From contig JAGWVN010000003.1 of NCBI GenBank assembly GCA_018970865.1, forward strand, positions 1 to 64,000: a stretch of 64,000 nucleotides of DNA, read 5' to 3'. The stretch comes from Betaproteobacteria bacterium. Lineage in GTDB: Bacteria; Pseudomonadota; Gammaproteobacteria; Burkholderiales; Burkholderiaceae_E. Each line of letters begins with the position of its first letter. Within the stretch, counting starts at the first letter, position 1. The notes under the pieces are model-generated. The model was not told the origin of the DNA and ran no database searches. It was given only the letters and a program-made list of their open reading frames with translations. Below are positions 41,198-50,898 of the stretch, in pieces. The position numbers were made by a program, and so were the translations under genes.

Positions 41198-42391
41198 TCA
41201 GGCCGGGTCGGGCGCGGCCGGCCGGGGTTCGGTCTGGCTGGCGTCAGGCAGCAGGGAGGCGCAGGCGAGCGTGACCACCGCGATCGCGGCCATGAGCAGC
41301 AGCAGCCACTGGAAGCCCGAGGCCTTGACGATCGGGCCCAGCGCCCAGACCGCGAGCGAGCTCACCCCGAAGGACACGCCGATGCGGATGCCCGAGACCC
41401 GCGAGCGCATGCGGTCATCGACATAGCGCACCACCATGGCGTCGGTGAACGGGATGGCGCCGAAGATCGACACCATGATGGCCACCTGCAGGATGAACAG
41501 CCACCACCCCTGGGCGGTCGCCGCCGCCAGCAGCAGCGGCGCCTGCAGCATGACCACCCCGACATAGATGCGCTTGAGCGGGTAGCGGTCGATGAGCCGG
41601 CCGACCACGATCTGGGCCAGCGAGGCCACCGCGTACACCGAGGCGAGCAGCAGGCCGAGCGTGGCCGGGTCTTCGATGATGCCGGCGAAGCGCTCGCGCA
41701 GCAGCTGGCCGTTGCCATTGGTGGTGAAGTTGAAGAGCAGGCTGCCGGTGATCGCGGTGATGGTCATGATCAGCACGATGCGCAGCATCACCGCCCGCGG
41801 CAGGGACACCACCTTGGCGGTGCGCCGGGCTGGCGGCTCGGTCTCGCGCGGGGCGACCACGGCGAAGGCCACGCCGGCCGCGATCGAGACCAGGCCGGGC
41901 AACGCGAAGGCCATGCGCCAGCCGAAGTGCTTGACCAGCAGGCCGGTGACCAGGGCGGCGATCGCGATGCCGAGGTTGCCGACCAGGCCGTTGAAACCGA
42001 TGGTGATGCCCGGGTTGCGGGCGCCCTGCACCAGCATGGGAATGCCTACCGGGTGATAGATGGAGGAGAAGGCGCCGAGCAGCGTGAGCGCCGCGGCCAT
42101 CGACCAGGGCCCTTGGGTGCAGGCCACCAGCAGCGCCGAAGCGCCCATGCCGAAGAAGAACAGCACCATCATGGCCCGCCGGCCCCAGAGATCGCCCAGG
42201 CGCCCGGCCGGCAGCGAGCCCAGGCCGAAGAGCAGGAAGGCGCCGGCGCTGTAGGGCATGAGGTCTTCCCAGCGCTGCACGCCGAACTCGGCGGCGATGG
42301 TGGTCACCGCCGTGGCGAAGATCAGCAGGAACATGTGGTCGATGGCATGGCCCAGGTTGAGCAGGGCCGCCACGCCGCGTGAGGGAACCAT
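41198..42391 (-). CDS. MFS transporter
   Basis: A 397-residue, twelve-helix transporter starting MVPSRGVAALLNLGHAIDHMFLLIFATAVT. The loop 2-3 motif is PAGRLGDLWGRRAMMVLF. The segment LLGAFSSIYHPVGIPMLV resembles the fosmidomycin-resistance (Fsr)-like group. It begins 15 bases after dgt and is followed by the NIPSNAP gene. Substrate unknown. In many Burkholderiales dgt and gltB lie closer together, so this pair may be a local insertion. Confidence 0.9.
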   Translation of the reverse strand: MVPSRGVAALLNLGHAIDHMFLLIFATAVTTIAAEFGVQRWEDLMPYSAGAFLLFGLGSLPAGRLGDLWGRRAMMVLFFFGMGASALLVACTQGPWSMAAALTLLGAFSSIYHPVGIPMLVQGARNPGITIGFNGLVGNLGIAIAALVTGLLVKHFGWRMAFALPGLVSIAAGVAFAVVAPRETEPPARRTAKVVSLPRAVMLRIVLIMTITAITGSLLFNFTTNGNGQLLRERFAGIIEDPATLGLLLASVYAVASLAQIVVGRLIDRYPLKRIYVGVVMLQAPLLLAAATAQGWWLFILQVAIMVSIFGAIPFTDAMVVRYVDDRMRSRVSGIRIGVSFGVSSLAVWALGPIVKASGFQWLLLLMAAIAVVTLACASLLPDASQTEPRPAAPDPA

Positions 42392-42406
42392 GGGATGCCT
42401 CCCGGA

Positions 42407-43600
42407 TCAGGCCGCGGGATCGCGGCGCGCGGCAAGCGCGCCAGCGGCCAGCGGGGAGTTCAGCAGGGCCTGCGCCGCCGGACCGTCACCGGCCAGCCGC
42501 AGGAACTCCCGGATCGCGAAGCGATCGGTCATCCCGGCAATATAGTCGGCCACCGCCCGCGGGCCAATCGCCGCATTCCGGATCCGGTGCTCGGCCGGCA
42601 GCAGGGCCGGATCGGCCAGGAAGCGCTCGAACAGGCCGCTCACCACCTTGCGCGCCTCGTCCATCACGGCCACCACCTGGGCGTGCCGGTAGAGCCGGTT
42701 GCGCAGCAGCCGCTTCAGCGGCCGCACCCGCTCGAGCATGCCGGGCGAGAAGCCCGCCAGGGCTGGCGCGCGGCGCACCGCCTCGGCATCGACGGGCGCC
42801 GCCAACGCGATCCGCCGCCCGGTTTCGGCGAGGAGGTCGCTGATGCGCTCGTCGATCATCCGGCGCAGCACCTCATGGATGAGACGACGCTCGGCCAGCC
42901 CCGGAAAGCGCGCCCGCACCGCCTCGGCATGCGCCGCGAAGAGCGGCACCGAATCGAGTTCGGCCACGCCGAGCAGGCCCGATCGCAGACCGTCGTCGAC
43001 ATCATGGTGGTCATAGGCGATCTCGTCGGCGAGGTTGGCCACCTGCGCCTCCAGGCTGGGCTGACGGCCCGTCAGGAACCGCTCGCCGATCTCGCCCAGA
43101 CCGCGGGCGTTGGCCGCCGAGCAGTGCTTCAGGATGCCCTCGCGGGTTTCGAAGCACAGGTTCAGGCCGTCGAACTCTCCGTACCGCTGCTCGAGCTCAT
43201 CGACCACCCGAAGCGACTGCAGGTTGTGCTCGAAGCCGCCCCAGGGCGCCATGCAGGCGGCCAGGGCATCCTGGCCGGCATGGCCGAAGGGGGTGTGGCC
43301 CAGGTCGTGGGCCAGCGAGATCGCCTCGATCAGATCCTCGTCGAGTTGCAGCCGGCGCGCGATCGATCGCGCGATCTGCGCGACCTCGATGGAGTGGGTG
43401 AGGCGGGTGCGGAAGAGGTCGCCCTCGTGGTTGACGAAGACCTGGGTCTTGTACTCGAGACGCCGGAAGGCGGTGCAGTGGACGATGCGGTCGCGATCGC
43501 GCTGGAACTCGCTGCGCGGCGCGGCCGGCGCCTCGGGATGCCGGCGGCCGCGGGAGGCGGCCGGGTCGGCCGCCCAGGGGGCCCGCACGCCGGTCACCAC
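42407..43600 (-). CDS. dgt: dGTP triphosphohydrolase-like HD protein
   Basis: A 397-residue HD-domain enzyme cleaving dNTPs to nucleoside and triphosphate. Visible motifs: [34 protein letters not shown], metal-binding [16 protein letters not shown], and [16 protein letters not shown]. The frame opens with GTG at 43598-43600 ([23 protein letters not shown]). It follows aroB by 21 bases in the conserved aroK-aroB-dgt order. Strict dGTP preference is not deducible. Confidence 0.94.
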   Translation of the reverse strand: MVTGVRAPWAADPAASRGRRHPEAPAAPRSEFQRDRDRIVHCTAFRRLEYKTQVFVNHEGDLFRTRLTHSIEVAQIARSIARRLQLDEDLIEAISLAHDLGHTPFGHAGQDALAACMAPWGGFEHNLQSLRVVDELEQRYGEFDGLNLCFETREGILKHCSAANARGLGEIGERFLTGRQPSLEAQVANLADEIAYDHHDVDDGLRSGLLGVAELDSVPLFAAHAEAVRARFPGLAERRLIHEVLRRMIDERISDLLAETGRRIALAAPVDAEAVRRAPALAGFSPGMLERVRPLKRLLRNRLYRHAQVVAVMDEARKVVSGLFERFLADPALLPAEHRIRNAAIGPRAVADYIAGMTDRFAIREFLRLAGDGPAAQALLNSPLAAGALAARRDPAA

Positions 43601-43621
43601 AGCCCTTCGGGCACCGCGGGC

Positions 43622-44692
43622 TCAGGCGGCCAGGGCCTGGCGAAGCGCCGCCTCGGGCACCTTGCGCAAGGCTGCCCGACCGATGGCCTCGAGCACCACG
43701 AACCGCGGCGCGCCCTGCTCGGCCTTCTTGTCGACGCTCATGAGCTCGATCCAGCGCTCGTAGGGCCAGGCCGGCGCGCGCACCGGCAGGCCCGCCGCGG
43801 CGATGATCGCGGTGAGTCGCGTCACCTGCTCGCGCGCGAGATTGCCAAGCCGGCAGGAAAGATCGGCCGCCTGGACCATGCCCGCGCCGACCGCCTCGCC
43901 GTGCAACCAGTTGCCGTAGCCGGTGCCGGCCTCGATGGCATGCCCGAAGGTGTGACCGAAGTTGAGGATGGCGCGCAGACCGCCCTCGCGTTCGTCGCGT
44001 GCCACCACATCGGCCTTGATCTCGCAGCTGCGGGCGATGGCCCGCGCCAGGGCCTGCGGCTCGCAGGCGCGCAGCGCCGCCATGTCGCGCTCGATGGCGT
44101 CCAGGTAGGCGGGATCGGCGATGGCGCCATGCTTGATCACCTCGGCCAGCCCGGCGGAGAGCTCGCGCGGCGGCAGGGTGCGCAAGGTGTCGGTGTCGGC
44201 GATCACCAGCCGCGGCTGGTGGAAGGCGCCGATCATGTTCTTGCCCTCGGGGTGGTTGATGGCGGTCTTGCCGCCCACCGAGGAATCGACCTGCGCGAGC
44301 AGCGTGGTGGGCACCTGGACGAAATCGACACCACGCTGGTACACGGCGGCCGCGAAACCCGCCATGTCGCCGACCACGCCGCCCCCCAGGGCGATGACCA
44401 GGCAGCCGCGATCAAACCGGGCGCGCAGCAGCGCGTCGAAGACGCGGTTCAGGCTGTCCCAGGTCTTGTTGGCCTCGCCCGCGGGCAGGGTCACATCCAC
44501 CACCGCGGCCGGCGCCGCGCCGAGGCCGGCGCGCAGACGGTCGCGGTACAGAGGACCGACCTGATCATCGGTGACGATGGCGACCTGCCGGCCGCCGGCG
44601 AGGCGGGTGAGCGCCTCGGTGCCGTCGATCAGGCCCGGCCCGATCAGGATGGGATAGCTGCGCTCGGCGAGCGAGACATCGATGGTTCTCAT
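43622..44692 (-). CDS. aroB: 3-dehydroquinate synthase
   Basis: A 356-residue NAD- and metal-dependent enzyme converting DAHP to 3-dehydroquinate, second step of the shikimate pathway. NAD-binding [52 protein letters not shown], and metal-ligand histidines in [25 protein letters not shown]. The start ATG overlaps the aroK stop by four bases (ATGA), so translation is coupled. Confidence 0.98.
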   Translation of the reverse strand: MRTIDVSLAERSYPILIGPGLIDGTEALTRLAGGRQVAIVTDDQVGPLYRDRLRAGLGAAPAAVVDVTLPAGEANKTWDSLNRVFDALLRARFDRGCLVIALGGGVVGDMAGFAAAVYQRGVDFVQVPTTLLAQVDSSVGGKTAINHPEGKNMIGAFHQPRLVIADTDTLRTLPPRELSAGLAEVIKHGAIADPAYLDAIERDMAALRACEPQALARAIARSCEIKADVVARDEREGGLRAILNFGHTFGHAIEAGTGYGNWLHGEAVGAGMVQAADLSCRLGNLAREQVTRLTAIIAAAGLPVRAPAWPYERWIELMSVDKKAEQGAPRFVVLEAIGRAALRKVPEAALRQALAA

Positions 44693-45285
44693 GGCTGGGG
44701 ATCGGCGCAGGCGAGCGAGGGCGGCAGGGCCGCGAGGATGTCCTGGGCGGTACGCTCCACCGGGTGCCGGCCGGTGCGCACCACCCGGTGCGCGGTCTCG
44801 CGATAGAGCGGATCGCGGGCTTCGACCAGCTCGGCGATGCGCGCGCGCGGGTCGGCGGTGCGCAGCAGCGGGCGCACACGGTCATTGCGCAGCCGCTGCC
44901 AGAGTTCCCCCGGCGCGGCGTGCAGGTAGATGGTGAAGCAGCGCTGACGCAGCAGCTCGCGGTTGGCGGCCACCGTGACCACGCCGCCGCCGGTGGCCAG
45001 CACGATGCCGGACATGGCGCTCAGGTCTTCGAGCAGCTGCGACTCGCGGCGCCGGAAGCCGGCTTCGCCTTCAAGCTCGAAGATGGTGGTGATCGGCACC
45101 CCGCAGCGCGCCTCGAGCTCGCGATCGGCATCGACGAACCGGCGGCCGAGCAGGCCGGCCACCCGCCGGCCAACGGTGGACTTGCCGCTGCCCATCATGC
45201 CGATCAGGCAAAGCGGGGCGCCTGGCGGCAGGGCCGGGAAATCCGGAGGCGCTGGCGAGCCCTCGCTGCGGTGTTCATGCTGCAT
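44689..45285 (-). CDS. aroK: Shikimate kinase
   Basis: A 198-residue P-loop kinase phosphorylating shikimate. Walker [17 protein letters not shown] near residue 30; [11 protein letters not shown] (shikimate-binding Asp); [22 protein letters not shown]; and [10 protein letters not shown] lid. An N-terminal extension of ~25 residues ([22 protein letters not shown]) precedes the core, so the start may be slightly downstream. Overlaps aroB. Confidence 0.97.
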   Translation of the reverse strand: MQHEHRSEGSPAPPDFPALPPGAPLCLIGMMGSGKSTVGRRVAGLLGRRFVDADRELEARCGVPITTIFELEGEAGFRRRESQLLEDLSAMSGIVLATGGGVVTVAANRELLRQRCFTIYLHAAPGELWQRLRNDRVRPLLRTADPRARIAELVEARDPLYRETAHRVVRTGRHPVERTAQDILAALPPSLACADPQP

Positions 45286-45343
45286 GGGCCCAGAGCTTAT
45301 CAGCCCCCGGCAGGCGCCCCGGCCCTTCAGCCGCGCGGGCCAC

Positions 45344-47245
45344 TCAGTTGGCGCTCGCGCAGTTGGCGGTCGCGCCGAAGGGCGAGACCAGTCCCGGCGG
45401 CGCCACGGTCTGGGCCGAGATGTCCGAGGCCAGCACCGGCAGGGTGATCTGACGCTGCGAGAACACCTCGGTGCCGGCGATCGCGGTGATGGTCACCCGC
45501 AGCCGGACGGTCGCCCAGTTGGCGTATTCGCGCGGGTACTCGATCTGCAGGTTGGCGAAGCCGCTCTTGTCGGTGCGGCTGTCGGTGGCCAGCACCCGGG
45601 TCACCGCCACATTGGCCGGGTCGAGCAGACCGTTGCCGTTGAGATCCTCGCCCGGATCGAGCTGCAGGTTGCCGTTGAGATCCTCGCTCGCGCACTGGAA
45701 GGGCGCGCTGCCGACGGTCTCGCCGCTGGGTGTCCAGGCCACGCCGGTCCAGAAGTACTGGCCCTTGAAGAAATTGACCCCCACCAGCTGGGCCTGGACC
45801 AGCGCGCCCTCCACCGGGTTGCCGGCGCTGTCGGTGACCAGGGCGGTCCAGGGCATGGCGTACTTGGTGCTCTCGGTGGCTTCGAGCTGGTTGCCGGTGC
45901 CGATGCGCACCACCAGTTCCTGCTTGGAGGCGGTCAGCGAGGCCTGACTGCTGATCGCGGTGTTGGGCAGCGAGGCCCGGATCAGGATCTGGTTGTTGCC
46001 GGTGGAGTTGGCTCCGGGGAAGAAGGCCACCGAGGCCACGCCCGAGCTGTCGGTGGTGGCCACGGCGGGTTCGATGCGGCCGTTGCTCGGGTCGGCCAGG
46101 GCCGCGAAGCTGACGATCGCGCCTTTCACCGGGTTGTCGGCGGCGTCGCGAACCACCGCGATCAGCTGGCTGGAACTGGTGCCGCTGCTGGAGAGGTTCA
46201 CGCCGATGTTCGCGGGGCTGGCCTGCAGGGTGATCTTGCTGGGCGTTCGGCTGACGAACTCCACCCGCTGCTGATTGGAGAGGCTGCCAGCCACCGCCGT
46301 GATGGTGGAGATGCCCGCGGTGGAGGCTGTGATGGTGGCCGAGGCCAGGCCATTGGCGTCCGTGGTGGCGGTGGCCGGCGTGACCGTGCCGCGGGTGGCC
46401 AGGAAGCTCACGCTCTGGCCGGCCTGGGGCAGCCCGCTCACGAGATAGCGCACCGTCACCGACTGCAGCGTGGACACCGGCACCTCCTGGGAGGGCGACG
46501 GGTCGAGGAAGGACAGCAGGGTGCCCGAGACGGTCACCGGAAGGGTGGCGTTGGCGTTCAGGGCGGCGGCGCTGGCGGTGAGTGTGTCGCTGCCCCCGAC
46601 CGTGCCGGTCACGGTGAACCGGGCCTGGCCGGCCGCGTCGGTGGTGACCGACGACGCCGACAGCGCGTTGCCCGCCGCCGACTTGACCGCGACCACGGCG
46701 CCGGCGATGGCCGTGCCGGCCGAGTTGCGCAGACTCACGGTGAATTCATTGGCCGCCTGGGCCACCAGGGTGGCGGGGCCGCTCAGCGAGAGCTGGGTGC
46801 CGGTCACCGCCACCGGGACGGTCTTGACCAGGGAGCCGGTGGTGGCGCTGACCGTGATGGTGCGGTTGGCCGCATCGGAGATCGACAGCGTGGCGGTCGC
46901 CGTCCCGCTGAGGTCGGTGCGGGCATTGACCACCTGGAGCACCGAGCCGGTGTCGGTGGTGGCGAACTTCACATCCTGGTTGGCCATCGACCGGTTGGAC
47001 GCGTCCTTGACGATCGCCGTGATGGTCGCGGTGCTGCGCCCGTCGGAACCGATCGAGGGCACGCTGGTGGTGACCTGCACCGCGGCGGGATCGGTGCCGG
47101 ATGATCCGCCGCCCGAGCCGGAGGGCTGCGCCCCGGCGCCCGAGCCGCCGCCGCCGCCACAGGCGGTCAGCGAGACCATCAGCAGCAGCGCCAGCATCGC
47201 TGCAATCAGCCGGGACATCAGGCTGGATTCAATCCGGGGTGTCAT
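45344..47245 (-). CDS. Lipoprotein with repeated bacterial Ig-like (Big_1) domains and calcium-loop motif
   Basis: A protein of ~633 residues. A lipoprotein signal (MSRLIAAMLALLLMVSLTAC, lipid Cys about residue 29) and a Gly/Ser linker precede about five invasin-type Ig-like domains of ~90-100 residues (repeated blocks such as TTDANGLASATIT, TTDSSGVASVAFF, TTDAAGQARFTVT). Near residues 522-545 two successive 12-residue loops, DLNGNLQLDPGE and DLNGNGLLDPAN, have EF-hand-like ligand spacing (1, 3, 5, 9, 12). It is expected on the outer membrane. The start is uncertain (47245, 47218 or 47296); none has a good Shine-Dalgarno. It lies 63 bases after pilQ, so a type IV pilus-linked adhesion role is possible but inferred. 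Confidence 0.82.
   Translation of the reverse strand: MTPRIESSLMSRLIAAMLALLLMVSLTACGGGGGSGAGAQPSGSGGGSSGTDPAAVQVTTSVPSIGSDGRSTATITAIVKDASNRSMANQDVKFATTDTGSVLQVVNARTDLSGTATATLSISDAANRTITVSATTGSLVKTVPVAVTGTQLSLSGPATLVAQAANEFTVSLRNSAGTAIAGAVVAVKSAAGNALSASSVTTDAAGQARFTVTGTVGGSDTLTASAAALNANATLPVTVSGTLLSFLDPSPSQEVPVSTLQSVTVRYLVSGLPQAGQSVSFLATRGTVTPATATTDANGLASATITASTAGISTITAVAGSLSNQQRVEFVSRTPSKITLQASPANIGVNLSSSGTSSSQLIAVVRDAADNPVKGAIVSFAALADPSNGRIEPAVATTDSSGVASVAFFPGANSTGNNQILIRASLPNTAISSQASLTASKQELVVRIGTGNQLEATESTKYAMPWTALVTDSAGNPVEGALVQAQLVGVNFFKGQYFWTGVAWTPSGETVGSAPFQCASEDLNGNLQLDPGEDLNGNGLLDPANVAVTRVLATDSRTDKSGFANLQIEYPREYANWATVRLRVTITAIAGTEVFSQRQITLPVLASDISAQTVAPPGLVSPFGATANCASAN
45632..45687. 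repeat. 36-bp internal duplication encoding the calcium-loop pair
   Basis: A 20-base segment at 45632-45651 recurs exactly at 45668-45687, 36 bases (12 codons) apart. It encodes the repeated DLNGN start of the two loops. Confidence 0.85.
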
Positions 47246-47308
47246 ATGTCGTATCTCGTTCGGAATCGGTCGGATCGGGATGGCTTGCGCGGTCATGAGG
47301 GGGCGGGC

Positions 47309-49702
47309 TCAGCGCGCCGCCGCGGCCACATCGTTGACCACGCGCGGGGTGAGGAAGACCAGCAACTCGGTGCGGTCGTTGCGGCGCTGGGTGTTCTTGA
47401 AGGCATTGCCGATGATCGGCAGATCACCCAGGATGGGCACCTTGCTCGCGAGGTTGCGCTCGATCTGCTCGTAGATGCCGCCGATCACGACGGTGCCGCC
47501 GTTCTCCACCAGCACCTGGGTGCGCACCGCGCGGGTGTCGATCGCGAAGCCCGAGGTGGTGAGCTGACCGACCTGGTCGCGGTTGACGGCCACATCGAGG
47601 ATCACATTGCCCTCGGGCGTGATCTGCGGCGTCACCTCGAGGCGCAGGCTGGCCTTGCGGAACGAAACCGCGGTGGCGCCGCTGGCGGTCGCCTGCTGGA
47701 AGGGCAGCTCGGTGCCCTGCTCGATCGAGGCCTTGCTCTGGTCGGCGGTCAGCACCCGCGGGCTCGAGATGATCTTGCCGCGCTGGTCGGACTCCAGCGC
47801 CGACAGTTCCAGGTTCAGGAACCGGGTCAGGCTCGAGCCGAACAGGCTGATCGCGAAGCTCGCCGGGCTCGACCCCGAGATCGGCGTGGCCGGCAGGTTC
47901 ACGAAATTGGTGTTGTCGAGGGCGGTGAGCCGGCCCAGGCCCGGCGCATTGAGACCCGAGAGGTCGGAGCCGGCCTGGGAAGACAGGTCGGTGACGCCGC
48001 GCAGATTGCCCGCCACGGTGCCGAAGGCGCCGCCGCCGAGGTTCTGGCCGGCACCGTAGATCGGCACATTCAGCGCGGTGAGCGAACCGGTCACCGGGTC
48101 GGTCACGCCCACGGTGCGATAGCGCGTCGACGAGATGTCGTTCAGGCCGAGCTTGACGCCGAGATTGCGCGAGAACTTGTCGTCGGCCTCGACGATGCGG
48201 GCCTCGATCAGCACCTGGCGCACCGAGATGTCGACCTGCGAGATCAGCTTGCGCACCGAATCGAGCCGCTGCGCGGTGTCCTGGATGAAGAGCTTGTTCG
48301 TGCGCGCGTCGAACACCGCGCTGCCGCGCTTGGACAGCACGGGTTGGCGTGGATCGGAGAGCAGCTTGGCGAGGTTCTCGGCCTTCTGGTAATTGAGCTG
48401 GAAGATCTCGGTGCGCACCGGCTCGATGTCGGCGATCTGCTGCCGGGCCTCGAGCTCGAGCTTCTCCTTGGCGGCGAGTTCCTCGCGCGGCGCAATCAGG
48501 ACCACATTGCCGCTCTTGCGCATGTCCAGCCCCTTGGACTGCAGCACGATGTCCAGCGCCTGATCCCAGGGCACATCCTTCAGCCGCAGGGTCACATTGC
48601 CCGCGACCGAGTCGCTGGTGACGATGTTCAGGTTGGTGAAGTCGGCGATGACCTGCAGCAGCGCGCGCACATCGACATTCTGGAAGTTGAGCGACAGGCG
48701 CTCGCCGCGATAGCCCTGCGGGCCGCCGACCCGGGTCGGGTCCTCGCGCACCGGCCGGACCTCGACCACGAACTGGGTCTCGCTCTGATAGGCGTTGTGC
48801 TCCCAGAGGCCCTGCGGTTCGATCACCAGCCGGGCGTTGTCGCCCTGCTGCGAGGCCCGCACCGAACGGATCGGGGTGCCGAAATCATTCACATCCAGCA
48901 CGCGCCGCAGGTTTTCGGGCAGCCGGCTGTTGAGGAAATCCACCACCAGGGTCTGGCCCTGCTGACGGATGTCGACCCCGACACCCGCGCTGGACAGATC
49001 GACCACCACCCGACCTTCGCCCGCCCGGCCGCGACGGAAATCGATGTCGCGCAGCGCATGGCGCGCGGCCGTGGTCGCCGCGCCGGTGTCGGCCGTCGGC
49101 AGGGGACTGAAGCGGGTGGCGCCGTCAGCCGAGGGCTCGGCTGCGGCCGGCGAGAGCGCAACCAGCACCGTGCTGCCCTCGACGGTGGTGGTGTAGGCCA
49201 TCGGGCGCCGCAGGTTCAGGACCACGCGCATGCGCCCGCCCGCCTGGACCAGCGCCACGCCACGCACATCACCCTGGGCGAACTCCAGGTTCGATTGCCC
49301 GGCCTTGTTCTCGGTGTCGGGAAAGTCGAGGGCAATGCGGGGCGGCGTGTTGATCGAGAAGCCGCCCGGCAGCGCGGCCGGCGGGTTCTTCATGCGGATC
49401 CGCAGCAGCGTGCCGCTGCCCTGCGCGGCGGCCGTCACCGCTTCGACCGCGTTGGGCTGAGCCCGGGGGGGCGCCGGGGGCTGGGCCGCCGCCTGAGGCT
49501 CGGCTGCGCCGGAGGTCTGCACCTGGACCTGCGTCGAGGCCGGCGCGTTGACCTGCACCTGCACCTGGATCGGCACGGGGGCGGCTGCCGGGGCGGGCGC
49601 AGCCTGAGGCGCGGGCGCCTGGGCCTGCGCCGAGCCGGCCAGCCAGAGACAACAGGCTGTCGCCATGCGCCATCGCAAGAGCATCGTGTTCGATCTGATC
49701 AT
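47309..49702 (-). CDS. pilQ: Type IV pilus secretin
   Basis: A 797-residue outer-membrane secretin through which type IV pili extend. A signal peptide (LLRWRMATACCLWLAGSAQAQA) and a Pro/Ala/Gln-rich linker precede two AMIN domains (LLRIRMKNPPAALPGGFSI and RDIDFRRGRAGEGRVVVDLS). STN/N0-N1 domains include LSLNFQNVDVRALLQVIADFTNLNIV. The secretin core ends VVIGGIYEQIERNLASKVPILGDLPIIGNAFKN. The ATG overlaps the pilP stop by one base (TGATG); another ATG six codons in may be the real start. Last gene of pilMNOPQ. Confidence 0.97.
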   Translation of the reverse strand: MIRSNTMLLRWRMATACCLWLAGSAQAQAPAPQAAPAPAAAPVPIQVQVQVNAPASTQVQVQTSGAAEPQAAAQPPAPPRAQPNAVEAVTAAAQGSGTLLRIRMKNPPAALPGGFSINTPPRIALDFPDTENKAGQSNLEFAQGDVRGVALVQAGGRMRVVLNLRRPMAYTTTVEGSTVLVALSPAAAEPSADGATRFSPLPTADTGAATTAARHALRDIDFRRGRAGEGRVVVDLSSAGVGVDIRQQGQTLVVDFLNSRLPENLRRVLDVNDFGTPIRSVRASQQGDNARLVIEPQGLWEHNAYQSETQFVVEVRPVREDPTRVGGPQGYRGERLSLNFQNVDVRALLQVIADFTNLNIVTSDSVAGNVTLRLKDVPWDQALDIVLQSKGLDMRKSGNVVLIAPREELAAKEKLELEARQQIADIEPVRTEIFQLNYQKAENLAKLLSDPRQPVLSKRGSAVFDARTNKLFIQDTAQRLDSVRKLISQVDISVRQVLIEARIVEADDKFSRNLGVKLGLNDISSTRYRTVGVTDPVTGSLTALNVPIYGAGQNLGGGAFGTVAGNLRGVTDLSSQAGSDLSGLNAPGLGRLTALDNTNFVNLPATPISGSSPASFAISLFGSSLTRFLNLELSALESDQRGKIISSPRVLTADQSKASIEQGTELPFQQATASGATAVSFRKASLRLEVTPQITPEGNVILDVAVNRDQVGQLTTSGFAIDTRAVRTQVLVENGGTVVIGGIYEQIERNLASKVPILGDLPIIGNAFKNTQRRNDRTELLVFLTPRVVNDVAAAAR

Positions 49703-50229
49703 CACCTGACCCCCTGGAGCCGCAGCGAGTTGTCCCTTTCGGACCAATCGCCGGAGCTGTCCTGCACCAATTCCCGGATCTGCACCTCGGTCTCGGTGAT
49801 CTTCACCACCCGTCCGAAATTGGTGCCGACATAGTTCCCCACCTTCACCTGATGGACAGTCTTGCCCACCTGCAACAGCGCAAACTGCTGACCACCGCTG
49901 GTCAGGTGCCCCACCAGCCGGATGGTGTCCAGCGGAAAGCTCTCCAGTGCTTCACGGCGACGGTTCTGGTCCGGTCTCGGACCGCTGCCGCTGCGGGTTG
50001 CGATCGGTTCCGCCGCCACCGCGATCCTGGCCATCGAGAACGGCTCGACCAGGTCATTCGCCTCGTAGCGGAACGGCAAGGGTTTTTTCGGCGGATCCAG
50101 CTTCTGCTTGAGCCGCGCCGTCTGTTCGCGCTTCTCCGCCATCCAGGCGGTCAGTTCCGCCTGGTCATCGGCACAGCCGGCAAGCAGCGCGGCAAGGAGC
50201 AGGGCTGGCCCTGCGCGCCTGAGGATCAT
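49702..50229 (-). CDS. pilP: Type IV pilus assembly lipoprotein
   Basis: A 175-residue lipoprotein: the signal MILRRAGPALLLAALLAGC has a clear lipobox (LAGC). It links PilN/PilO to the PilQ secretin in the periplasm. The middle is basic and Pro-rich; the C-terminal domain has DTIRLVGHLTSGGQQFALLQVGKTVHQVKVGNYVG, the PilP beta-sandwich. The start overlaps pilO by an ATGA. Confidence 0.96.
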   Translation of the reverse strand: MILRRAGPALLLAALLAGCADDQAELTAWMAEKREQTARLKQKLDPPKKPLPFRYEANDLVEPFSMARIAVAAEPIATRSGSGPRPDQNRRREALESFPLDTIRLVGHLTSGGQQFALLQVGKTVHQVKVGNYVGTNFGRVVKITETEVQIRELVQDSSGDWSERDNSLRLQGVR

Positions 50230-50891
50230 TTGCCACCCCCGGCCTTGGCCTTGGCGCGCTGCGTGCTGCTGATCTCGTCGGGATCGAGATAGCGGTAGGT
50301 CTTGACCACGGCATCCATGGTCAGCGTGGTGCTCCGTTCGCTCGCGACCACGGTGATGTTGTTGAGCGTGACGATTCGCGCGAGGTTCGCGATGTCGCTC
50401 GCGAAGCCGGCCAGCTCGTGATAGCCGCCTGTCATCCGGATGCCGATCGGCAACTCGGCATAGAACTCGCGGGCCGCCGGCTGGCCCGGCTTGAACAGCT
50501 CGAATTCCAGGCCCCGGGCATGACCGGCGATCGTGATGTCGGACAGCAGCGCATCCATCTCGGCGCGGCTGGGCAGCTGTTTCTCCAGCTGCGTGACATA
50601 CAGCGCGACCTGCTGCTTCTGCCCCCGCAGCACATCGAGGTTGATCGCGTTGGAAAGCTTCTCACCGTACTGCTGCTTCAGGACGATCTCGCGTTCCTCG
50701 CCCGACTTCAGATCGCTGAGCTGGGAACTCCAGAACATGACCGCGGCGAGCACCTGCACCACGAGGAACACGCCGGCCAGCAGGATCGCCCGGGGAAACA
50801 CCGGCCACAGGCCGGGATGACGACCCTGCAGGCCCTCGAACTGGCGGCCGACAGCGGCAAGATCGATCGATGGCATCTTCAGACTGGGCAT
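50226..50891 (-). CDS. pilO: Type IV pilus inner-membrane alignment protein
   Basis: A 221-residue bitopic protein. One membrane helix (AILLAGVFLVVQVLAAVMFW, ~35-54) is followed by a coiled-coil (LKSGEEREIVLKQQYGEKLSNAINLDVLRGQKQQVALYVTQLEKQLPS) and a ferredoxin-like periplasmic domain. It pairs with PilN to align the pilus machine. It begins seven bases after the pilN stop. Confidence 0.96.
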   Translation of the reverse strand: MPSLKMPSIDLAAVGRQFEGLQGRHPGLWPVFPRAILLAGVFLVVQVLAAVMFWSSQLSDLKSGEEREIVLKQQYGEKLSNAINLDVLRGQKQQVALYVTQLEKQLPSRAEMDALLSDITIAGHARGLEFELFKPGQPAAREFYAELPIGIRMTGGYHELAGFASDIANLARIVTLNNITVVASERSTTLTMDAVVKTYRYLDPDEISSTQRAKAKAGGGK

Positions 50892-50898
50892 GGCGGCA

